From positions 1-5,331 of the forward strand of contig JAPHUJ010000014.1 in assembly GCA_026193735.1 (NCBI GenBank): 5,331 bases of DNA, written 5' to 3'. How positions within the stretch are numbered: position 1 is the stretch's first letter; every line of letters starts with the position of its first letter. Of the stretch, positions 1 through 5,331 are shown piece after piece. Below the pieces are notes generated by a model that was not told the DNA's origin, did no database searches, and saw nothing but the letters and a program-made list of their open reading frames with translations. The DNA comes from Sulfurovum sp. (GTDB lineage: Bacteria; Campylobacterota; Campylobacteria; Campylobacterales; Sulfurovaceae). Made by a program: the position numbers and the translations under genes.

Positions 1-224
1 ATCATAAAAAGAGATTTTACTTTACCCAATAGGCCTTGGTTTACGACACCGCGTGTTTCAAAAAAGTATTTGTATGCAAAGTCATCATCCTGTTCAAACC
101 ATTGCTTGTCCTGCCCTTTGGTTGAACCGATATAAACAAGTTCTTCCTCTTTAAGATGTTCCTTTACTGCTTTAATGATGGCCAAGTGTCCACCTGTGCC
201 ACCACCCGTCATAACAATACTCAT
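1..224 (-). CDS. murG: MurG, UDP-GlcNAc:lipid I GlcNAc transferase (N-terminal part, cut by window edge)
   Basis: MurG adds GlcNAc from UDP-GlcNAc to lipid I on the cytoplasmic face of the inner membrane, making lipid II. Only the first 74 codons plus 2 bases lie here; the gene runs off the left edge, so this is truncation by the window and not a broken gene. The protein starts MSIVMTGGGTGGHLA; residues 6-13 (TGGGTGGH) are the N-terminal glycine-rich loop that marks MurG and related GT-B glycosyltransferases. A second patch, YIGSTKGQDKQWF (about residues 31-43), sits where MurG has the GT/S...E segment after the second beta strand. The start is fixed by AAGGA at 233-237, eight bases upstream, and by the ATGA overlap with the ftsW stop, which indicates translational coupling. 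FtsW uses the lipid II that MurG makes, so the order fits a division and cell wall operon. The UDP-GlcNAc-binding C-terminal domain is outside the window. Confidence 0.93.
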   Translation of the reverse strand, partial: MSIVMTGGGTGGHLAIIKAVKEHLKEEELVYIGSTKGQDKQWFEQDDDFAYKYFFETRGVVNQGLLGKVKSLFM

Positions 225-1402
225 CTCATACGTCCTTGGCTGTCTCTTGGTACTTTTTTCGATACCATTAACACCATACCTATAGCGATACAGGCAGCCC
301 ATATATGAGAACCTCCATAACTTAAAAATGGAACGGCGATCCCCTTGATCGGTGTAATGCCGGAGATACCATAAGAGTTAAGAATAAATGCAAATGCAAT
401 AAGTAGCCCTACCCCTATAGAAAAGAGATAATACATAGGATTTTTCACTTTTGAAGCGATCTTGAAAATACGAAATACTATAAACAATATCGTCAGTGTT
501 ACAAAAACAAGTCCTAAATACCCTAATTCTTCAGTAATGCCCGCCAAGATAAAGTCTGTATGTACTTCACTCAAATAACCCAATTTAAACTGACCATTAC
601 CCAAACCTTGCCCAAAAAAACCGCCATTATGAATAGCATTAAGAGAGTTAGATATTTGATAAGGTTCTTTTCCTACTTCTATTCGTAGATTTTGCACAGA
701 CTCAAAAGGTAAAACTGAGAGTATACTGTCCTGCACAGTTCCCCACCAACTTTTGATCCTTGCCATACGGTGAGGTGCAAAAAAGATGAGTCCTATAAAT
801 GCTACAAAAACTCCAGAGAGCAATGTGAAGAAGAATTTTAATGAACTGCCAATAAACAAAAACAGTACCATCAATGTCGCACCAAGCACTACCACTTGAC
901 CCAAATCTTTTTGAAAGACAGCAATGATAACTACAGCAACGAGAAAGACAAAAAGGTAAGGTGCAAAAGCCCGTATTTCTTCCCAAAATCCCATTTTTGT
1001 TTTATCGAGTAATTTACGAGAGAAACTCCATGCTAAGAAAAAAACAAACCCTACTTTAAAAAACTCAACAGGTGCGATGGACATTGGTCCTACACGAATC
1101 CACCTTTTGGCACCTCCTACCGCATTTACCAAGGAAGCAGGTAGGAACTGCATCGCTATCATCAAGATAAAAAAGCTAAAAAACAGTAAAAGACCTACTC
1201 TAGAGAACCATTTATCAGGATCTAGTTTACTCAAGATCACCATCGTTACAAATCCTATAAATACAGCCATACCCTGTCGTATAAAAAAGTGAAAGTCTGC
1301 ATAATGAAAATGTACCACAGTATAGGTAGAAAGAGAATAACTCATTACTAGTGAAAGTGTCAAAAGTACCATGACACCAGCTAAAAGGGGTTTGTCTATC
1401 AT
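221..1402 (-). CDS. ftsW: FtsW, SEDS-family septal peptidoglycan glycosyltransferase
   Basis: Integral membrane glycan polymerase of the SEDS (FtsW/RodA/SpoVE) family that polymerises lipid II at the division septum with FtsI. It has 393 residues, close to the usual family length, and about ten hydrophobic segments by eye (for example near 6-25, 40-58, 69-88, 111-128, 147-163, 168-186, 187-209, 287-312, 325-345 and 367-380). Family signatures are GGAKRWI (96-102), PVEFFK (111-116), the loop GQGLGNGQFK (264-273) leading to SEVHTDF, and PIKGIAVPFLSYGGS (351-365). Asp283 in HTDF matches the aspartate known to be essential in SEDS polymerases. The GLGNGQFKLGYLSE wording and the neighbouring FtsI-type gene favour FtsW over RodA. 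The N-terminus is short: the first membrane segment begins about residue 5, whereas E. coli FtsW has a longer cytoplasmic N-terminal arm. The ATG at 1402 is preceded by AGAGA at 1410-1414. The stop overlaps the murG start by four bases. Confidence 0.95.
   Translation of the reverse strand: MIDKPLLAGVMVLLTLSLVMSYSLSTYTVVHFHYADFHFFIRQGMAVFIGFVTMVILSKLDPDKWFSRVGLLLFFSFFILMIAMQFLPASLVNAVGGAKRWIRVGPMSIAPVEFFKVGFVFFLAWSFSRKLLDKTKMGFWEEIRAFAPYLFVFLVAVVIIAVFQKDLGQVVVLGATLMVLFLFIGSSLKFFFTLLSGVFVAFIGLIFFAPHRMARIKSWWGTVQDSILSVLPFESVQNLRIEVGKEPYQISNSLNAIHNGGFFGQGLGNGQFKLGYLSEVHTDFILAGITEELGYLGLVFVTLTILFIVFRIFKIASKVKNPMYYLFSIGVGLLIAFAFILNSYGISGITPIKGIAVPFLSYGGSHIWAACIAIGMVLMVSKKVPRDSQGRMR
233..237 (-). 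promoter_or_regulatory. Ribosome binding site of murG, inside the ftsW 3' end
   Basis: On the minus strand AAGGA lies eight bases before the murG ATG (224-222) and inside the last codons of ftsW. It fixes the murG start and shows that murG is translated from the ftsW message, with termination and re-initiation possible at the ATGA overlap. Confidence 0.75.
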
Positions 1403-1422
1403 CTTACATTCTCTTTTATTAA

Positions 1423-1428
1423 ATTATA
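1423..1428 (-). promoter_or_regulatory. Candidate -10 box for ftsW-murG, proximal (TATAAT)
   Basis: A perfect TATAAT hexamer is read on the minus strand. Transcription would begin about 1416, giving a leader of about 14 bases that still contains the AGAGA ribosome binding site (1410-1414). No convincing -35 box is visible, which is common in Campylobacterota. It is an alternative to, or additional to, the distal candidate at 1445-1453. In such an A/T-rich stretch the hexamer alone is weak evidence. Confidence 0.4.
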
Positions 1429-1444
1429 ATCCATATTAATTAGT

Positions 1445-1453
1445 ATTTTATCA
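1445..1453 (-). promoter_or_regulatory. Candidate extended -10 for ftsW-murG, distal (TGATAAAAT)
   Basis: TGATAAAAT on the minus strand fits an extended -10 pattern (TGn followed by TAAAAT). The start of transcription would be near 1438, giving a leader of about 36 bases before the ftsW ATG. The same nine bases occur on the plus strand at 1471-1479 in front of ftsI, pointing the other way. No clear -35 element is visible. Confidence 0.4.
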
Positions 1454-1470
1454 GATTTAACAGATAACTT

Positions 1471-1479
1471 TGATAAAAT
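1471..1479 (+). promoter_or_regulatory. Candidate extended -10 for ftsI (TGATAAAAT)
   Basis: TGATAAAAT precedes ftsI, with TAAAAT at 1474-1479. Predicted initiation is near 1486, leaving a leader of about 15 bases that includes AGAGG at 1491-1495. The -35 position (about 1451-1456) has no consensus hexamer and overlaps the oppositely directed -10 candidate at 1445-1453. It is the only good candidate between the two genes on this strand. Confidence 0.5.
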
Positions 1480-1490
1480 TACATTCTATA

Positions 1491-1497
1491 AGAGGGG
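1491..1497 (+). promoter_or_regulatory. Ribosome binding site of ftsI (AGAGGGG)
   Basis: A purine run containing GAGG/GGGG ends three bases before the ATG at 1501. Counting from GAGG (1492-1495) the spacing is five bases. It supports the start at 1501 over later in-frame ATG codons. Confidence 0.7.
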
Positions 1498-1500
1498 CAA

Positions 1501-3576
1501 ATGAATAAAGAAATACAAAATAAAGCAATATATCAAAGAAAGAACAAAATTTCTTTTCTTTTTTTACTCTTACTGCTTGCTATGGGAATTTTCTTATCTT
1601 CAGTACTTAAAACCATCTCTTCAGACAGACGTATTCCCAGTCATAACTCTACCATTTATGACCGTTCTTTTCGCGGAGCTATCATCTCTGCTGATGATTA
1701 TACACTAAGCAGCTCAGAAAAAACTTATCAGGCTGTGGTACGTGGTGCAAGCATAGATCCTGAGAAAAAAGCACTTTTTATCAAACTCTTTAGTATTTAT
1801 AGCGGTATCCCTGAAAAAGATCTTCTTGAAAGATTTAAAAATCGTAAAGGCAAAGAGATAAAAGGCAATATTATCCTCTCTAGAACGATTAATTCGCGCT
1901 CCGCAATGCAGCTTACATCACTCTCCTATAAACTCCGGAAACTGGACGTCTTTCGTTCTATCAAAAACCGTAATGGCATAGAAGTAGTGTATGGTTTAGA
2001 TATTATCGAAAATGGTGAAAGCAGACGCTTCCCTCTTGCTGATGTTTTGAGTCCTATATTAGGGTATGTGGGAGATAATAGTGATGGAAAATACACTCGC
2101 TCTTCAGGGAAAAAAGGTCTTGAACGTTCTTACGAGAAACACCTTACCTCCAAGAAAAATGGATACTTTAAAGGTAAACGTGATGTCGTTGGTGCAGTGA
2201 TCCATGACAAAAACAGTATCAAAATGCAACGTGTGGATGGGCTGGATCTGCATCTTAATATTCCTCTTGCGCTTCAAAGACGTGTTGAACTCATGATAGA
2301 CCAAATGAAACTCAGTATTGATGCCGATGAGATCATAGTAGGTGTTATGGAGAGTAAAACTGGAAAGGTACTGAGTCTGGCAAGTTCTGAACGTTATGAT
2401 CCTTCGCATATCAGGCAAAAAGATATTGCTGCACTTGTACCAAAATTTACAGAATACCCGTATGAAGCCGGTTCTGTACTCAAACCCATCTCTTTAGCCA
2501 TAGCACTGGACCATAACAAAGTGACGCCGGATACCTGGATCAACACCTTTAATGGACGACTTCAGATAGGTAAAAGACACTGGATCACCGATGACGACAA
2601 GTTTGACTCCCTTACTGCTACAGACATCATCGTACATTCTTCCAATGTAGGTATTTCTCAAATCGCATGGAGACTCACAGGACAGGAATTTAGAGACGGC
2701 TTGCTCAAATTTGGTGTTGCAAAACCTTCAGGGATAGATCTTTCACGTGATCTACCGGGACAACTCAAATCTGTGCATTTGCTTAACCATAAACTTCACC
2801 TCGCAAATACCTCATACGGCTATGGAATGATGATCACATTTGCGCAACTCTTTAAAGCATACTCAGCTTTCAACAATGATGGTTTGGCCATGACCCCACG
2901 TATTGTAGACTATCTTCAGGATGCCAAAGGGAATCACTATACCCTGGAACCAGAAGTAGGTAATGTACAAGCTGTCAGCAAAAAAACTGCCAACCAAATA
3001 CAAACCATCTTAAAAGAAGTCGTTGCAAGAGGTACTGGGGTTGAAGCACAGTATCCAGGTTTAGAGGTAGGTGGGAAAACAGGAACGGCACACATCGCGA
3101 AAAATGGTCGTTATGTGAGAGAGTACCACAGTAGCTTTTATGGTTTTGTAAATGATAAAGAAGGTCACAAATATACAATCGGAACTTTAGTAATACGCGC
3201 TAAAAAACCTTATAAATACTTTGCATCACAATCTGCTGTACCTACATTTAGAAGAATTATGGACATACTTGTAGAGTTAGATTATCTTAAACCAGAAGGT
3301 GGATTAGAAGTAGCCAGTCCGGAGATAAAAGTGGAACCAAAAACTACGCCTATCGTGATACCAGAACCAACAGTGAAACACAAAGTAGAAGAGCAAAAAG
3401 TGACAGCAACACCGGTTAATGTACCCAAAACTTCGGTAAAAGAACTTTTTAAAATGCAAGCCATACCTAAACCTAAACCCGTAAATATAATGCCTGCGAC
3501 ACCCAAACCTAAACCCATAAACACAACACCTGCGAAAGACAGATCAACAAAGGAACTTTTTGAAGATCTGTTTTAG
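1501..3576 (+). CDS. ftsI: FtsI/PBP3-type class B penicillin-binding protein (septal peptidoglycan transpeptidase) with C-terminal tail
   Basis: Membrane-anchored D,D-transpeptidase that cross-links septal glycan made by FtsW. In 691 residues: basic cytoplasmic N-terminus (1-16), one membrane anchor (about 17-38), a pedestal/dimerisation domain (about 55-240, with RGAII at 58-62 and KGLERSYEKHL at 205-215), the transpeptidase domain (about 250-590), and a low-complexity tail (about 600-691). All three active-site motifs are present: S325-V-L-K328 with nucleophile Ser325, S380-S-N382, and K526-T-G-T529. SSNVGISQIA resembles FtsI (SSNVG) rather than elongation PBP2/MrdA (usually SxD), and the gene is divergent from ftsW, so FtsI is preferred. 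Tail residues 656-679 are two copies of a 12-residue Pro/Lys unit, and S-x-KELF occurs at 645-650 and 682-687. E. coli FtsI has 588 residues, so the extra length is largely this tail. The stop is 11 bp from the convergent panC stop. Confidence 0.93.
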   Translation: MNKEIQNKAIYQRKNKISFLFLLLLLAMGIFLSSVLKTISSDRRIPSHNSTIYDRSFRGAIISADDYTLSSSEKTYQAVVRGASIDPEKKALFIKLFSIYSGIPEKDLLERFKNRKGKEIKGNIILSRTINSRSAMQLTSLSYKLRKLDVFRSIKNRNGIEVVYGLDIIENGESRRFPLADVLSPILGYVGDNSDGKYTRSSGKKGLERSYEKHLTSKKNGYFKGKRDVVGAVIHDKNSIKMQRVDGLDLHLNIPLALQRRVELMIDQMKLSIDADEIIVGVMESKTGKVLSLASSERYDPSHIRQKDIAALVPKFTEYPYEAGSVLKPISLAIALDHNKVTPDTWINTFNGRLQIGKRHWITDDDKFDSLTATDIIVHSSNVGISQIAWRLTGQEFRDGLLKFGVAKPSGIDLSRDLPGQLKSVHLLNHKLHLANTSYGYGMMITFAQLFKAYSAFNNDGLAMTPRIVDYLQDAKGNHYTLEPEVGNVQAVSKKTANQIQTILKEVVARGTGVEAQYPGLEVGGKTGTAHIAKNGRYVREYHSSFYGFVNDKEGHKYTIGTLVIRAKKPYKYFASQSAVPTFRRIMDILVELDYLKPEGGLEVASPEIKVEPKTTPIVIPEPTVKHKVEEQKVTATPVNVPKTSVKELFKMQAIPKPKPVNIMPATPKPKPINTTPAKDRSTKELFEDLF
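3466..3537 (+). repeat. Two tandem 36-bp units in the 3' end of ftsI (12-residue Pro/Lys repeat)
   Basis: Unit 1 is 3466-3501 and unit 2 is 3502-3537, in frame with ftsI. They encode PKPKPVNIMPAT and PKPKPINTTPAK. By direct comparison 29 of 36 bases match. The differences include synonymous changes (CCT/CCC, AAT/AAC), suggesting an older duplication under some constraint to keep the Pro-Lys pattern. Each unit begins with two copies of a Pro-Lys dipeptide codon pair, the kind of short internal repeat that can promote slippage. Confidence 0.85.
3539..3574 (+). terminator. Possible hairpin terminator at the ftsI 3' end (weak)
   Basis: ACAGATC at 3539-3545 and GATCTGT at 3565-3571 form a perfect 7-bp inverted repeat. 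Inside it CAAAG (3548-3552) can pair with CTTTTTG (3556-3562) with a bulge, leaving a GAA loop. The right arm runs into only four T's (3571-3574), one of which is in the stem. All of it is ftsI coding sequence. The 11 bp between the convergent ftsI and panC stops leaves no room for a terminator elsewhere, which is the main reason to list it. The short T tract makes function uncertain. Confidence 0.25.
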
Positions 3577-3587
3577 ACGTATTCTCT

Positions 3588-4412
3588 CTAAATCCACATA
3601 TTATCAATAAGCCTGGGTTTACCTACCCAAGCTGCAACAAGAATCATAGTATTGCCTATCTCCACAACGTCAAGCGCATTGAATTCTCTGTCTACTATCG
3701 CTACATATTCTACTTCATCCGTCTCTTCCAACACGATAAGCATCTCTTTTTTAATGACTTCCACATTTAACTCACCTGCCATTACCATTTTGGTTGCACG
3801 CTTGAGTGATCTGGACAAAGACAAAGCTCTTTCTTTTTCTTCTCCATTTAAATAGATATTTCTACTACTTAAAGCCAATCCTTTCTCATCACGTACTATG
3901 CTGCAAGGGATGATCTTTACATCCATAAAATAATTTTTTACCATCTGAGTGATGAGTGCAAGCTGTTGTGCATCTTTTTTCCCGAAGTAAGCATTATTTG
4001 CGCCACTAAGATTGAGAAGTTTCATGACCACTTGTAGCATACCGTCAAAATGACCGGGACGTTTTTCTCCTTCAAGAATGTAGCCTCGAATGGCAGGTGC
4101 ACCTATGTGAAGTTCATCCTTTTCATACATGGCATCTACGGTTGGCATAAAGAGTATATCTACACCTGACAATTCGCATATTCTTGTATCTGCTGCCTCC
4201 TTACGTGGGTAAGCATCCAAGTCTTCACCTTCTAAAAACTGTGTAGGGTTGACAAAAATAGAAACAATGAGATGTTCATTTTCTTTTCTGGCTTGTTGTA
4301 TGAGTGAGAGATGTCCTTTATGGAGTGCTCCCATTGTAGGTACAAAACCTACAGAACCCGATAAGGCATTTTTTGCTTCCTGTAAAGCATCTATTGTCCG
4401 AACGATAACCAT
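3588..4412 (-). CDS. panC: PanC, pantothenate synthetase (pantoate--beta-alanine ligase)
   Basis: PanC condenses pantoate and beta-alanine with ATP, via a pantoyl-adenylate, to give pantothenate for coenzyme A; it acts in the cytosol. With the start chosen here it has 274 residues, near the family norm. Numbered from that start, [10 protein letters not shown] (25-34) carries the nucleotidyltransferase HxGH motif (His31, His34), SIFVNPTQF (51-59) lines the substrate pocket, FGKKDAQQ (143-150) and ALSSRN (180-185, the KMSKS-like loop) are PanC hallmarks. I chose the ATG at 4412 because GAGG (4418-4421) lies six bases before it and the protein then starts MVIVRTI, like typical PanC. An in-frame ATG at 4424 would add MRLE but has no good ribosome binding site. 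The gene stands alone here: no panB or panD is adjacent. It is convergent with ftsI and divergent from prfB. Confidence 0.95.
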   Translation of the reverse strand: MVIVRTIDALQEAKNALSGSVGFVPTMGALHKGHLSLIQQARKENEHLIVSIFVNPTQFLEGEDLDAYPRKEAADTRICELSGVDILFMPTVDAMYEKDELHIGAPAIRGYILEGEKRPGHFDGMLQVVMKLLNLSGANNAYFGKKDAQQLALITQMVKNYFMDVKIIPCSIVRDEKGLALSSRNIYLNGEEKERALSLSRSLKRATKMVMAGELNVEVIKKEMLIVLEETDEVEYVAIVDREFNALDVVEIGNTMILVAAWVGKPRLIDNMWI

Positions 4413-4417
4413 CTCTA

Positions 4418-4421
4418 ACCT
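4418..4421 (-). promoter_or_regulatory. Ribosome binding site of panC (GAGG), deciding the start
   Basis: GAGG on the minus strand lies six bases upstream of the ATG at 4412-4410. It overlaps the alternative upstream start codon (4424-4422), which itself is preceded only by TAGTGAAAT. This favours the shorter 274-residue PanC. Confidence 0.65.
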
Positions 4422-4429
4422 CATATTTC

Positions 4430-4451
4430 ACTATATTTTGCTAAAATCATA
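4430..4451 (-). promoter_or_regulatory. Candidate -10 boxes for panC (TATGAT and TATAGT)
   Basis: On the minus strand there are two possible hexamers: TATGAT at 4451-4446 (initiation near 4439, leader about 26 bases) and TATAGT at 4435-4430 (initiation near 4423, leader about 11 bases). If the second is used, the message would begin around or inside the upstream ATG at 4424, again favouring the start at 4412. Neither has an evident -35 box, and I cannot choose between them. Confidence 0.3.
4439..4447 (+). promoter_or_regulatory. Candidate extended -10 for prfB (TGCTAAAAT)
   Basis: TTTTGCTAAAAT contains TGn followed by TAAAAT, the same pattern seen before ftsI and ftsW. Initiation is predicted near 4454, giving a leader of about 34 bases with AAAGGA at 4471-4476. 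No -35 consensus is seen. Confidence 0.45.
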
Positions 4452-4487
4452 TCTAATTATTGGTAATGACAAAGGAACAATTTTAAA

Positions 4488-5331
4488 ATGGATGCATACG
4501 AATACAGCGAATTACTCAAATCACTCACTATCAAAATGGACAACATTAAAAATATTGTAAAGCCTGATGTGTTACAAGCAAGGCTGACAGAGATAGAAGA
4601 GATGCAGCAAGATCCTGACTTTTGGAATGATGTAGCCAATGCAGGGAAGATCTCTCAGGAAAAAACCAAAGCAGAACGCATCTTGGCTACTTATGACAGT
4701 GCCTATGATGCAGTACACGATGCCTCTGAGTATTTTGAACTTTCCAAAGCAGAAAATGATGAAGATACTTTAGAAATGCTCTATGAAGATGCAGAGAACC
4801 TACAGGCAAGTACTAATGCACTGGAAGTGCAGATGATGCTCAGTGGTGAACAGGATGGAACCAATGCCATCGTCACCATACACCCCGGTGCTGGTGGAAC
4901 AGAATCACAAGACTGGGCGAGTATGCTCTACCGTATGTACTTACGTTGGGCCGAGCGGCATGACTTTAAAGTCGAGGTACTTGACTATCAGGCAGGTGAA
5001 GAAGCTGGTATTAAAGATGTCTCTTTCATCATCAAAGGTGAAAATGCTTATGGATACCTCAAAGTTGAAAATGGTATTCATAGACTTGTACGTATCTCTC
5101 CTTTTGATTCTAATGCCAAACGTCACACTTCATTTTCTTCTGTGATGGTTTCTCCGGAAGTAGCTGATGACATTGATATTACTATCGAAGACAAAGACCT
5201 TCGTGTAGATACCTACCGTGCATCAGGTGCAGGCGGACAACATGTCAATAAAACAGAATCTGCTATCCGTCTCACACACATACCTACAAACATCATCGTA
5301 CAGTGTCAAAATGACAGAAGCCAACATAAAA
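4488..5331 (+). CDS. prfB: PrfB, peptide chain release factor 2 (N-terminal 281 codons, cut by window edge)
   Basis: RF2 recognises UGA and UAA in the ribosomal A site and triggers peptidyl-tRNA hydrolysis. The reading frame is open from ATG 4488 to the window end (281 codons plus one base); about 80-85 residues should be missing compared with the roughly 365-residue family. Residues 1-110 are the helical domain 1. S204-P-F206 is the stop-codon recognition tripeptide that marks RF2 (RF1 has PxT). G249-G-Q251 within [14 protein letters not shown] is the catalytic GGQ loop, whose Gln is normally methylated by Prm[15 protein letters not shown] (131-144) is a conserved family block. The start is supported by AAAGGA at 4471-4476, though the spacing (11 bases) is slightly long. 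There is no in-frame UGA or frameshift near codon 26, so the autoregulatory +1 frameshift of E. coli prfB is absent. Confidence 0.95.
   Translation, partial: MDAYEYSELLKSLTIKMDNIKNIVKPDVLQARLTEIEEMQQDPDFWNDVANAGKISQEKTKAERILATYDSAYDAVHDASEYFELSKAENDEDTLEMLYEDAENLQASTNALEVQMMLSGEQDGTNAIVTIHPGAGGTESQDWASMLYRMYLRWAERHDFKVEVLDYQAGEEAGIKDVSFIIKGENAYGYLKVENGIHRLVRISPFDSNAKRHTSFSSVMVSPEVADDIDITIEDKDLRVDTYRASGAGGQHVNKTESAIRLTHIPTNIIVQCQNDRSQHK

Noticed and set aside
702..1292. Open frames opposite or across ftsW (702-986 on minus, 1077-1292 on plus).
   Set aside because: Both overlap the clear ftsW frame, have no recognisable protein features and are best read as shadows. The same applies to open frames at 2104-2418, 2975-3178, 3282-3524, 3652-3855, 4249-4560, 4457-4639, 4843-5145 and 4941-5126.
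1559..1565. Run of seven T's in the membrane-anchor codons of ftsI, which could suggest slippage-based phase variation.
   Set aside because: The tract is short, encodes Phe/Leu codons expected in a membrane segment, and the gene is presumably essential, so on/off switching is implausible.
3612..3635. Inverted repeat TGGGT...ACCCA near the panC 3' end, considered as a terminator or regulatory hairpin.
   Set aside because: It lies within conserved PanC coding sequence (the GKPRLID region), has only a short stem, and has no T tract on either strand.
4413..4487. Possible riboswitch or leader peptide between panC and prfB.
   Set aside because: The 75 bp are A/T-rich, with no stable stem visible by eye and no short frame with its own ribosome binding site; simple divergent promoters explain it.
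1..5331. A hidden novel system (defence, mobile element, CRISPR, prophage, toxin-antitoxin).
   Set aside because: About 97% of the window is covered by five recognisable housekeeping genes with similar base composition. No direct-repeat arrays, transposase, integrase, attachment sites or RNA genes are visible on either strand.

Overview
The window looks like housekeeping chromosome from a low-to-mid-GC member of the Campylobacterota (former Epsilonproteobacteria), possibly of the Sulfurovum/Sulfurimonas type. This is inferred from protein style, from A/T-rich TGnTAAAAT -10 elements without clear -35 boxes, and from tight packing with very short intergenic gaps. I could not run a taxonomic search, so the genus is a guess.

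Layout, left to right. Positions 1-224 (-) hold the N-terminal 74 codons of murG, cut by the window edge. Positions 221-1402 (-) hold complete ftsW, whose stop overlaps the murG start by 4 bp (ATGA), so they form one ftsW-murG transcription unit. Positions 1403-1500 are a 98 bp divergent promoter region. Positions 1501-3576 (+) encode a class B penicillin-binding protein of the FtsI/PBP3 type with an unusual Pro/Lys/Thr-rich C-terminal tail. After an 11 bp convergent gap, panC (-) occupies 3588-4412. Positions 4413-4487 are a second divergent promoter region. Positions 4488-5331 (+) hold the first 281 codons of prfB (RF2), cut by the window edge.

How the genes work together. FtsW polymerises lipid II into septal glycan strands and FtsI cross-links them; the two proteins act as a complex. 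MurG makes lipid II, the substrate of FtsW. The left 3.6 kb is therefore a septal peptidoglycan synthesis module. Its polymerase and transpeptidase genes are transcribed back to back from one small intergenic region. panC (pantothenate, hence coenzyme A) and prfB (termination at UGA/UAA) are unrelated housekeeping neighbours.

I see no mobile element, CRISPR array, tRNA/rRNA gene, riboswitch or defence-type system. The points worth a second look are modest: the repeat-bearing tail of FtsI with a duplicated KELF motif, the apparently overlapping divergent promoters with identical 9-mers, a prfB without the programmed frameshift, and a start-site correction for panC. No stretch longer than 100 bp lacks a gene.
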